DNA from: JANXXV01 sp038230275
Lineage (GTDB): Bacteria > Acidobacteriota > Terriglobia > Bryobacterales > Bryobacteraceae
Length of the DNA stretch: 54,445 bases
NCBI GenBank assembly: GCA_038230275.1
Contig: JBBRNO010000029.1
Location: 1 to 54,445, forward strand
Direction of reading: 5' to 3'
A program made the translations under genes and the position numbers. The notes under the pieces are model-generated. The model did not search any database. It saw nothing but the letters and a program-made list of their open reading frames with translations, and was not told the DNA's origin. Shown one piece after another: positions 34,595-42,161 of this stretch (position 1 is the stretch's first letter; each line of letters opens with the position of its first letter).

Positions 34595-37565
34595 TGTGCT
34601 TCTCCGCTAACTCTTCGTTTGGATTGCGCAACTTTGCAAGATAGGTAGTACGAGGCTTGGTGTTCAGCTCTTCAAGCATGCTGTAGTCTCTGGTCTGCCC
34701 TTTCAGTTTGGCCACTCGGCTTTCCGCATCGTTGATATTACCGAACACAATCGCATCGGCCGGACAAGTCTGCTGGCAGGCAGTCTGGATTTCGCCGTCC
34801 TTGATCAACCGGCGGCCTTCGCGTTTGGCGAGAATCTTCTTTTCCTGAATCCGCTGCACGCAATACGTGCACTTTTCCATCACGCCGCGCATGCGGACGG
34901 TGACGTTCGGGTTGTAGTGCATCTTCTGCACTTCTTCAGTCCCGTAGTTCCAGGCCAGGAAGTTGAAGCGGCGCACCTTGTACGGACAATTGTTGGAACA
35001 GTAACGAGTACCGACACAGCGGTTGTACGCCATGTCGTTCAGCCCTTCCGGACTGTGCGTGGTAGCGGCCACCGGGCAGACGTTTTCGCACGGCGCGGTC
35101 TCGCACTGCATACAAGTGACCGGCTGTGTTACCACTTGCGGATCTTCATCCGGATGTTCGCCGGTGCCGCTATAGTAGCGATCCATGCGAATCCAGTGCA
35201 TCTCGCGGCCCTTGATTACCTGATCTTTTCCAACGATGGGAATGTTGTTTTCAGACTGGCAAGCGATCACACAAGCGTTGCAGCCACTGCAAACGTTGAG
35301 GTCAATCGACATACCCCACTGATAGCCCTTGCTGTAATCGTGGTCCGGATAGAGCGCGACCAACGGCCCATGCTCCACCATCTCTTGAGCGAATTTGGGT
35401 TCCTTTCGAAATTCTTCCAGGTTGGCTTCCCGCACCAGCGGCCGGCCTTCCATGCTGCCGTGTTCTTGGGTTTGCGCCAGCGGGTACGTCCCGGCCACCT
35501 TGCGCACGCGGGCGTCGGCGGCGAACCGGAAACCGTCGGTCGTTCGAATGCGGTAAGCATTCTCGCCGACGTTTTTACCAACGCGTCCGCATTCCACGCG
35601 TCCGTAGCCAAGCGCGATCGATATCGAATCGTCGGCTTGTCCGGGTTGAATCAGAACGGGAGCCTGCATGCCCCGCCCCGCCCGTTCAATGGAGATGACA
35701 TCACCCTGGGCCACACCCAGTTTCTTTGCCGTGGCCGGGCTCAACAGGGCCGCGTTGTCCCAAGTCAGCTTGTTCATCGGCTCAGGCGCTTCCTGCAACC
35801 AGCCGTTATTGGCGAAACGGCCATCGTAAACAGATGCGCTCTGCACGAAGACCACTTCCAATGCATCGGTTGCCGCGGCTGCACCCTGAATGGCGCCGTT
35901 GATTTTCTTAACGTCAATGGTGGGCTTGATCTCCGCCTGCGCCGCGCCGGGAATCACACCATCATGAAGCGATTTACGCCAGGTCTTTTCGGCTTCGTCC
36001 TTGCCGCCGAACTTAGCGATCCAGTAGTTCCGGACGATGTCGTAAGCCCTTTGATCCTTGTAACCGGCCAGTTGAGCCACCAGCTCCGCCGCGGTCCGCC
36101 CAAAGTAGAGCGGCTGAATCATCGGCTGCTGCACGGACGCGGTGCCATCCGGCGCCGTTGCATCGCTCCAGCTTTCCAGGTAATGCGCTTCCGGTAGGGA
36201 CCATTTCGACAGTACGGCTGTCTCGTCGACTTCCAGCCCGAGATAGATGGAAAGTGGAACCTTTTTCAGATTCGCCGCAAATTCCAGATCCGCCGGAGCC
36301 GTGTAGGCCGGATTGCCACCCAACATCACTAGCGTGGAGACTTTGCCGCCAGCCATGTCGGCTGCCAATTCTTTGATCGCGTCCAATTGCGGACGAACCG
36401 TGTCGGCAGCGCTCTTGAAAAAGACGACCGTCTCGCCCACGTTGCCCAGCGCCTGATTGATCAGGTGAGCCATGGCGTGCACAGCCGCGGGCTGCCGGGG
36501 TCCAGCAACCACAAGACACTTCCCCTTATGCTCAGTCAGATCCTTGGCGATTGCTTTGATCCATTTCGTGCGCTTGGCGTCGCGGTTGCCGCCCACGATC
36601 TGCAGTTCGTTCCCGCCGACTTTCAGTTCCGCAGCCAAATCCGCCACGAAGCCCTTCACGTCCGACGAACGCATGCGCAGCCGGTGATCCGCCATGGCGC
36701 CAGTCACCGAATACTGGCTCTCAATGACGTACAAGCGGTTCATCTCATCTTTCGCCGAAGTCACCCGGCGCCGCCGCGAGAACTCTTTCTGCGGCAGAAC
36801 GGTGTTTGCATCCAGGCCGAGGAAATCGTCGTCCAAGGACAGAATGACGTCGGCTTTATCGAACTTATGCCGGGTGATGACGGGCTGCCCGAACGCCAAC
36901 TGACCGCCGGCCGCCGTCTCATCGTGCGTGACTGCGTTGTATTCCACCCACTTGGCACCCGGATACTTTGCCAGCGCCGCGGCTTTCACCGCCAGCAGAG
37001 ACGGCGAACAAATCCGGTCACTCAGGAAGCGCAGCCCTTCGCCCGTTCCCAGTTTCGTGCTGTGGTCCTTGGCAAAATCATCGAATGCTTTCCATTCGGA
37101 CGGATTCCCGCCAGTCATGGGAATGCGTGCCCGGTCTGGATCATAGAGCCCCAACACCGAAGCTTGTTGATATCCGGTGGCAGCGCCTAGGCTGTAAGGG
37201 TGATCCGGATTGCCCTCGATTTTTGTCGGCCGGCCATCGTTCACTTCAACCAGCAGCCCCATGCCCGTGCCGCCTTGGGTGAAAACAGTGCTGTAGAAAA
37301 ACGGTTTGCCCGGGATGTAATCTTCCACGCCGCGTACGTTCGGAAGGATCTTCTCCACCGGACGCCGGCAGGCCGTCAGACCCGCCAAGCCCATAGACGC
37401 CGCCATCAGCTTTAACAGATTCCGCCGGGAGGTGCCATCCAGCATCTCTGACGCGTTCGCCGGAAATTCGCGATGCAGCCAATCCTTGAATTCGCCAGTG
37501 TGCGATAACTGGTCGAGACTGCGCCAGTACTGTTTACCCGACTGCTTGGTTTGTATCTGGATCAT
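34587..37565 (-). CDS. actB: Alternative complex III subunit ActB (molybdopterin-oxidoreductase-like, iron-sulfur)
   Basis: The product is 992 residues from the ATG at 37565 (MIQIQTKQSG), nine bases after actA; the longer open frame invades actA. A Tat-like signal SRRNLLKLMAASMGLAGLTAC is at about residues 46-66. The large domain is homologous to molybdopterin enzymes, but ACIII is known to lack the cofactor. The C-terminal ferredoxin part has four cysteine sets: CSGCNACVIAC, CMQCETAPCENVC, CVGTRYCSNNC and CTYC/CQQTC. These clusters carry electrons from quinol to the ActA hemes. Confidence 0.95.
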   Translation of the reverse strand: MIQIQTKQSGKQYWRSLDQLSHTGEFKDWLHREFPANASEMLDGTSRRNLLKLMAASMGLAGLTACRRPVEKILPNVRGVEDYIPGKPFFYSTVFTQGGTGMGLLVEVNDGRPTKIEGNPDHPYSLGAATGYQQASVLGLYDPDRARIPMTGGNPSEWKAFDDFAKDHSTKLGTGEGLRFLSDRICSPSLLAVKAAALAKYPGAKWVEYNAVTHDETAAGGQLAFGQPVITRHKFDKADVILSLDDDFLGLDANTVLPQKEFSRRRRVTSAKDEMNRLYVIESQYSVTGAMADHRLRMRSSDVKGFVADLAAELKVGGNELQIVGGNRDAKRTKWIKAIAKDLTEHKGKCLVVAGPRQPAAVHAMAHLINQALGNVGETVVFFKSAADTVRPQLDAIKELAADMAGGKVSTLVMLGGNPAYTAPADLEFAANLKKVPLSIYLGLEVDETAVLSKWSLPEAHYLESWSDATAPDGTASVQQPMIQPLYFGRTAAELVAQLAGYKDQRAYDIVRNYWIAKFGGKDEAEKTWRKSLHDGVIPGAAQAEIKPTIDVKKINGAIQGAAAATDALEVVFVQSASVYDGRFANNGWLQEAPEPMNKLTWDNAALLSPATAKKLGVAQGDVISIERAGRGMQAPVLIQPGQADDSISIALGYGRVECGRVGKNVGENAYRIRTTDGFRFAADARVRKVAGTYPLAQTQEHGSMEGRPLVREANLEEFRKEPKFAQEMVEHGPLVALYPDHDYSKGYQWGMSIDLNVCSGCNACVIACQSENNIPIVGKDQVIKGREMHWIRMDRYYSGTGEHPDEDPQVVTQPVTCMQCETAPCENVCPVAATTHSPEGLNDMAYNRCVGTRYCSNNCPYKVRRFNFLAWNYGTEEVQKMHYNPNVTVRMRGVMEKCTYCVQRIQEKKILAKREGRRLIKDGEIQTACQQTCPADAIVFGNINDAESRVAKLKGQTRDYSMLEELNTKPRTTYLAKLRNPNEELAEKHNG

Positions 37566-37573
37566 CTGTGCGT

Positions 37574-38221
37574 TTACCTGTGACAGCCGGAACAATTCGT
37601 CGGCGGATTGATATGCTTGGCGGCTATAATCTCTCGCCCGATCTCGGCCGGATCGCGATCCGGCGTCCAGCTCAATTTCGTAACCAACTCCACCGGTCGC
37701 AAGTTTGGAGCCGGATTGCGATGGCAATCCAGACACCAGCCCATGTTTAGCGGAGCGAACTGCTTCACTTCCACCATCTGGTCAATACGGCCGTGGCAGG
37801 TTACACAACTGACGCCCGCATTGATATGCGCCGAATGGTTGAAGTACACATAATCGGGCAGCCGGTGAATCTTAACCCAGGGGATGGATTCGCCGCTGGC
37901 ATAGCTTTCGCGGACCTTTAACAATCGTTCACTCTGCGGCTTCACGCGCACATGGCAATTCATGCACGTTTCCGTCGGAGGAATGGCTGAATACGCCGCC
38001 TTATATACGGTGTTGTGGCAGTAGTAACAATCCATACCCAGGTTACCGGCGTGAATCTTGTGGCTGTAGGCGACAGGCTGTTGCGGGCTGTAGCCGGTGT
38101 CCATCACCTGCGGCAGGGTAAAGTACGCATATGCGCTAATTCCGCCTAACACAAGGAGGGCTACCACGCCGCCGCCAATCTTGACATACTTATCAGTTGA
38201 TTTGGGGAAGATGAGCGCCAT
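37574..38221 (-). CDS. actA: Alternative complex III subunit ActA (pentaheme cytochrome c)
   Basis: This 215-residue protein has one N-terminal membrane helix (IGGGVVALLVLGGISAYAYF) and five CxxCH heme sites: CYYCH, CMNCH, CVTCH, CLDCH and CSGCH. It is the first gene of the 12-gene operon. ActA receives electrons from ActB and donates to ActE or the oxidase. Ribosome site GAAGGA is five bases before ATG. Confidence 0.95.
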   Translation of the reverse strand: MALIFPKSTDKYVKIGGGVVALLVLGGISAYAYFTLPQVMDTGYSPQQPVAYSHKIHAGNLGMDCYYCHNTVYKAAYSAIPPTETCMNCHVRVKPQSERLLKVRESYASGESIPWVKIHRLPDYVYFNHSAHINAGVSCVTCHGRIDQMVEVKQFAPLNMGWCLDCHRNPAPNLRPVELVTKLSWTPDRDPAEIGREIIAAKHINPPTNCSGCHR

Positions 38222-38314
38222 TCTATCCTTCGATTACACGTGAAGACATATCATTGGAAAGTTAACTATATTTCTACCATAGCAAGAGGAATTCTGCAAC
38301 AGGAGCAAAATTTC
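38222..38314. promoter_or_regulatory. Divergent promoter region of the respiratory operon and its putative two-component genes
   Basis: This 93-base stretch separates actA from the likely start of the histidine kinase gene and is more AT-rich than its surroundings (around 38250-38285). It must contain promoters in both directions. Candidate boxes include TTGGAA near 38255 for the rightward gene; I cannot assign exact sites. A regulator binding here would control both units. Confidence 0.5.
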
Positions 38315-39718
38315 TTGTCTAACCGCAATTTGAGCCAGAATGAACTGGGTGCGTCCAGGGGACTCTGGAAGCGCTTTGGAGACCTGAAGGTCCGGCCAAA
38401 GTTAATAATACTGCACAACGTGTTCTTTCTGGTGCTAACCTGCTCAGTTTATTTCACACTGATCCCGTCATTCGAACGGCGGGTTGCAAGGGCCAAGACG
38501 ATCGAGGTCAGTCTCATCACCGAGATTTTCTCCGGTGATCGCCCACTGCAAAGTCTGCCCAAAATGGAGGGCTACGATTATCGCGAAGGTTCCGCGAGCG
38601 CGCTGGAGATTCCAACCACTGTCGAGCAATGGTTAAATGCGCACCCAGCCGAAGTATGGCAAAACTCAGCGGAGTCTGACAACTTATATAAGAAGGACCT
38701 CCGCAGCGGCCAGTACCGCCGCATTACGCTGCCCAACACAGTCTATGACACAGTGCTGGAGCGCGCCAAATTATCTCTATTTCTTGTCTTAGGCGTGATT
38801 TACGTGCTCGCGGTATTGCTGCTGGAGCAGATCATCATGCCTCGCTATGTCTATCAGCCGTTGAAACTTATGCTGGACGCTGACCTGGCCACGCAGCAGG
38901 GCAACCGGGACCGCGAACTCATTGACGAGCGTTTGATTCCGGGAGATGAGATCGGCCAGATTATGCTTTCCCGCAACGCCTCCGTCACCGAACTGCGAAA
39001 ACAGGAGAATGATTTGGCCCAGGCGCTGGCCCGGTTGGAGGCGCAGGACCGGCTTGCCAGCCTTGGACTGCTCAGTGCCAGTGTGGCTCACGAATTGAAT
39101 ACGCCGCTGGCCGTATTGCGCGGTTCTATCGAATTACTGGCCGAGCACACCCCGGAGAAACACGCCCAGGATCGCCTGGCCCGCATGTTGCGGGTTACCC
39201 AGCGACTGCAAAAGATCAGCGAGGGACTGGTGGATTTCGCGCGGGTGCGGAAACAGGAAGTTTCTCAAGTTGCAGTGTGTCCGCTGATCCAGGAAGCGTG
39301 GGGCCTGGTGGAAATAGACGAAAAGGCCGCCGGCATCCGCTTTACCAACGAAACCACCGCCGATGACGTGGTGATCGGCAATCCGGACCGCCTGATGCAG
39401 GTATTTGTAAACCTGCTGCGAAATGCCCTGAACGCCGTGGAACCCGGCGGCTGTATCTCGGTTCAATCGCGCAAATTCGCGCGCGATGGAAAGCAGTGGA
39501 TCACCATTTGCGTGGACGATGACGGACACGGAATTCCCGCCGGGGTATTGCCGGATATCTTCGACGCGTTTGTCTCAACCCGGCTGGACGCACAGGGTAC
39601 CGGGTTAGGATTAACTGTAGCCGAAGGGATCGTACAGCAACACGGAGGAACCATCAGTGCAAGCAACCGGCCGGGCGGAGGGGCGCGCCTCGAAGTGACA
39701 CTTGGGAGCAATTCATGA
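38315..39718 (+). CDS. Sensor histidine kinase
   Basis: The product is about 467 residues from the TTG at 38315, which has AGGAG nine bases upstream; the frame extends back to a GTG at 38240 with no ribosome site. It has helix 1 LIILHNVFFLVLTCSVYF, an extracytoplasmic region of about 110 residues, and helix 2 LSLFLVLGVIYVLAVLLLE. A HAMP-like linker, an H box SVAHELNTPLAVL, an N box NLLRNALNAV, D box DDDGHGIP and G box GTGLGLTV follow. It is divergent from actA and coupled by ATGA to the response regulator. It probably senses respiratory state and controls the operon (inference). Confidence 0.9.
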   Translation: MSNRNLSQNELGASRGLWKRFGDLKVRPKLIILHNVFFLVLTCSVYFTLIPSFERRVARAKTIEVSLITEIFSGDRPLQSLPKMEGYDYREGSASALEIPTTVEQWLNAHPAEVWQNSAESDNLYKKDLRSGQYRRITLPNTVYDTVLERAKLSLFLVLGVIYVLAVLLLEQIIMPRYVYQPLKLMLDADLATQQGNRDRELIDERLIPGDEIGQIMLSRNASVTELRKQENDLAQALARLEAQDRLASLGLLSASVAHELNTPLAVLRGSIELLAEHTPEKHAQDRLARMLRVTQRLQKISEGLVDFARVRKQEVSQVAVCPLIQEAWGLVEIDEKAAGIRFTNETTADDVVIGNPDRLMQVFVNLLRNALNAVEPGGCISVQSRKFARDGKQWITICVDDDGHGIPAGVLPDIFDAFVSTRLDAQGTGLGLTVAEGIVQQHGGTISASNRPGGGARLEVTLGSNS

Positions 39719-40329
39719 GCACCGCCGAAACGGTGGACATTGCCGTGCTTGACGACGATCTGGATTTTCGCAACTACATCGACGATTTTCTGAAAGACGA
39801 AGGCGGATATGTGGTACGCACGTTCGCTCACCCCGACGATCTGTTCGCGGAAGCCGAGCATCGCTTGCCGGACATCGTTCTGCTGGACATGAAGATGGGC
39901 GAATACCGCGGCGACAAAGTGCTGGAGCAACTGATCGCACGCTGGCCGGCGCTCTGCGTCATCGTAGTGACCGGATATCCTTCGCTTGAGGACATGCGGG
40001 CCACCTTTAAGCTGAAGGTCTTCGACTATCTGTCAAAGCCGTTTTCGTTGGCGCAATTGCGGCAGACCTTGAAAAATGCGGTGGATACCTTCGGGCTGGG
40101 CCGCACGCCGCCCGACCGGCTGCGCGAACGGCTGGGGCACCGCATCAAGATGCTGCGAGTGGAACGGGACTGGTCGCTGAAAGACTTGGCGGCGACCACT
40201 AAACTGAGCGTCTCGCAGATCAGCTCCATCGAGCGCGGGACGAATCTGCCGAGCATGGAGAGTCTGTTGGCCATCTGCGCCGCGTTCGATCAGAAACCGT
40301 CGGATGTGTTAGGTTCCATCGACTTCTAA
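39715..40329 (+). CDS. Response regulator with C-terminal XRE-type helix-turn-helix
   Basis: The 204-residue protein has a receiver domain (about residues 8-122) with DDD at the acid pocket, phospho-acceptor Asp in VLLDMKMG, Thr in VVTGYP and Lys in LSKPF. The output domain (about 138-200, GHRIKMLRVERDWSLKDLAATTKLSVSQISSIERG) is an XRE/Cro-type HTH, unlike the winged-helix, NarL or Fis outputs that dominate response regulators. It overlaps the kinase gene by four bases and is its natural partner. A MITE-like element begins one base after its stop codon. Confidence 0.9.
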   Translation: MSTAETVDIAVLDDDLDFRNYIDDFLKDEGGYVVRTFAHPDDLFAEAEHRLPDIVLLDMKMGEYRGDKVLEQLIARWPALCVIVVTGYPSLEDMRATFKLKVFDYLSKPFSLAQLRQTLKNAVDTFGLGRTPPDRLRERLGHRIKMLRVERDWSLKDLAATTKLSVSQISSIERGTNLPSMESLLAICAAFDQKPSDVLGSIDF

Positions 40330-40477
40330 TGTACTGCCCGGCAAATAACTGGACAACAGAAACGGCTTGCTCATGCGCGCGGCTGGATCTCGATCTCGTT
40401 CCTGCAATAGTAGTTTCCGAGCCGCGACTGTCAAGGAGCGGTTTCCGGTAGTGTCCACCCAATTCGCGGACACTACA
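40330..40477. mobile_element. 148-bp MITE-like element, copy 1
   Basis: The element has imperfect terminal inverted repeats (TGTACTGCCCGGCAAATA at the left and TGTAGTGTCCGCGAATTG at the right, read inward). The right end is a palindrome TGTCC-N11-GGACA and the left end keeps the same with one change. It is bordered by CTAA (left, 40326-40329, forming part of the response regulator stop) and CTAG (right, 40478-40481), the YTAR-type target of IS5-like elements. A second copy lies inverted at 47803-47950 with about ten differences. No transposase is encoded, so it is non-autonomous. Confidence 0.78.
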
Positions 40478-40483
40478 CTAGAT

Positions 40484-41092
40484 TCACAGTACCCGGCATG
40501 CTTCCTCGAAAACGAGGCGCGGATTCCTTGGATACAGTTTGCTGACATCGCCGTAGCCCAGATTGCAGAGGAAATTCGCCTTCCACTTCCTATCCGGGAA
40601 AAACTCCGCGTTGACTTTTGCGGCGTCGAAACCGGACATGGGACTGCAGTCGAGACCTAATGCCCGTGCGGCGAGGATAAAGTAAGCGCCTTCCAGGGAA
40701 CTATTCCGCAGCGCTGTCTCCTCAATCAACGGCTGGTTGCCGGCGAAGTTGGCTCGGATGTCCCGTTGGGGAAACAGTTTGGGAAAGTGTTCGTAGAACT
40801 CGGTGTCCCAAGCGATGATGGCGGTAACGGGTGCGGTTCGTGTCTTCTCCACATGTCCTGGGGATAGCGCCGGAAGCAAGCGAGCCTTCGCTTCCCCGGG
40901 GGTGAGAAACAGGAAGCGTGCGGGGGACCCGTTGGCGCTGGTAGGCCCAAGCCGAACCAGTCCGTAGATCTCCTAAAGAATGGACACTGCCACGGGTTCA
41001 GGCCGCCATGCCGAATGCGTTCGTGCCTCCCGGAACAACTGGTCAAGGGCTTCGCTGGAAAGTTTCGTCCGCACGCTGTTGATTTCCGCCAT
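40484..41092 (-). pseudogene. RutE-like malonic semialdehyde/nitroreductase, one in-frame stop
   Basis: Reading from ATG at 41092 the frame encodes a complete nitroreductase-like protein (203 codons), very like RutE: LDQLFREARTHSAWRPEPV, LGPTSANGSPARFLF, LPALSPGHVEKTRTAPVTAI, NSSLEGAYFILAARALGLD and KWKANFLCNLGYGD. A TAG at 40973-40975, codon 40, interrupts it where a residue before E-I-Y-G-LVRLG is expected. The rest of the frame is intact to the proper stop, so inactivation is recent, or the stop is a sequencing error. RutE reduces malonic semialdehyde in uracil breakdown; relatives reduce nitro compounds. Confidence 0.82.
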
Positions 41093-41194
41093 CTGGTTTT
41101 GGATGGTTCTTAATCGGCTATCGACTCGCGTTTTTGAAAATTCCGGCGCTTCCGCGATAGATCTCGCTTCGCCCTACAATTGGGCTTAACCAAC

Positions 41195-41746
41195 ATGTCC
41201 TCTGAGCGAACCCCCTTCCAGATAACCACCGCATCGGCGCCGTACGAGAAAATCCCAAACCTCCCCGTCACTATACTCCTGGAAAACATTCGCAGCCTCT
41301 ATAACGTCGGCTCCTTCTTCCGTACGGCAGACGCCGCTGCTATCGAAAAACTGGTGCTCTCCGGCATCACTGGCAAGCCGCCGCACAAAGGCATCCTGAA
41401 AACCGCGCTGGGATCGGAGAACACGGTCCCGTGGGAATACCGTGGCCAGGCGGTGACCATCGCCGAAGAATTATACGCGCAAGGCTACGAACTAGCCCTG
41501 ATGGAGACCACCACGCACGCGGTCGATCTGTTTGACTGGAGCCCCCGGTTTCCCGTCTGCGTCGTATTCGGGAATGAAGTGGACGGCGTGACTCCGCCGC
41601 TGGCCGCGCTGTGCGACACGCATGTCCGTATCCCGATGCTTGGGATGAAGCATTCGCTCAACGTCGCCACGGCCGGCGGCGTGGTTATGTATGAGTTGTT
41701 GCGCAAGTACCGCCGCATGGTAGAGAGCACAAGTTCGCGGCGATGA
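41195..41746 (+). CDS. TrmH/SpoU family RNA 2'-O-methyltransferase
   Basis: The product is about 183 residues with the SPOUT-fold motifs LLENIRSLYNVGSFFRTADAA, VVFGNEVDGV and the knot region LGMKHSLNVATAGGVVMYELLRKY, which binds SAM. It methylates a ribose in tRNA or rRNA; the exact position cannot be told. The ATG at 41195 is preferred over TTG at 41180. A CTACAAT box stands 18 bases before. The last 53 bases of the gene reappear in degenerate form at 42109-42161. Confidence 0.86.
   Translation: MSSERTPFQITTASAPYEKIPNLPVTILLENIRSLYNVGSFFRTADAAAIEKLVLSGITGKPPHKGILKTALGSENTVPWEYRGQAVTIAEELYAQGYELALMETTTHAVDLFDWSPRFPVCVVFGNEVDGVTPPLAALCDTHVRIPMLGMKHSLNVATAGGVVMYELLRKYRRMVESTSSRR
41694..41746 (+). 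repeat. Direct repeat A: 3' end of the SpoU gene
   Basis: This 53-base segment, the end of the methyltransferase gene, matches 42109-42161 at about 80% of positions. Both read GAGTTG-TGCGCAAGTACCGCCG-ATGGTAGAGA and end in a CGATGA stop context. The match begins abruptly at GAGTTG; sequences upstream of the two copies are unrelated. Confidence 0.75.
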
Positions 41747-42108
41747 CACGCGGGATGCTCTCAACAGTCGTCAATGGATGAGGCCTCGCGACGTGCGCAT
41801 TTGGATGAAAATGCACAGTAGAGCCGTTCCGGCACTCCGTCCGGCAAAGGCGCCAGAGTCGCTTCGTTGAGCGCGGAATTGTCTAGGGCCACCGTAGCCG
41901 TACCGCCGCCGCTGGATCTGATGTCGACAAATAGATCCTGCTGCAACTGGTATTCATCCTGGAATTCCTCTGCCGATAGATTGCACGAATTCATTCACGG
42001 CGCTGTCCGCTTTGTGCTGTCCATTTGCACATCGGAGGTAAGCAGATCACAACCATCCAGCTCTCCTCTTCGTAGTAACACACGATCCCCATGTCTTTAA
42101 TCAAGGGA
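41747..42108. other. Insert between the two SpoU 3' ends, no assignable gene
   Basis: No integrase or known domain is visible. A minus-strand frame at 41761-41994 (77 codons, with SSGGGTATVALDNSALNEATLAPLPDG) is open but lacks a ribosome site, and I do not recognise it. If the flanking repeats mark attachment sites, this would be the residue of a larger element; otherwise it is a local duplication. Confidence 0.45.
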
Positions 42109-42161
42109 GTTGCTGCGCAAGTACCGCCGAATGGTAGAGAATGCAATAACACGCCGATGAA
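42109..42161 (+). repeat. Direct repeat B: displaced 3' end of the SpoU gene, running into ggt
   Basis: In the SpoU frame it still reads ELLRKYRRMVENAITRR then TGA, and that TGA overlaps the ATG of the gamma-glutamyltransferase gene at 42157. This suggests that the methyltransferase gene once ended here, coupled to ggt, before the 415-bp insertion or duplication. Confidence 0.7.

Noticed and set aside
34917..36197. 426-codon plus-strand frame opposite actB
   Set aside because: The minus strand codes for ActB with clear iron-sulfur motifs; this frame has no domain.
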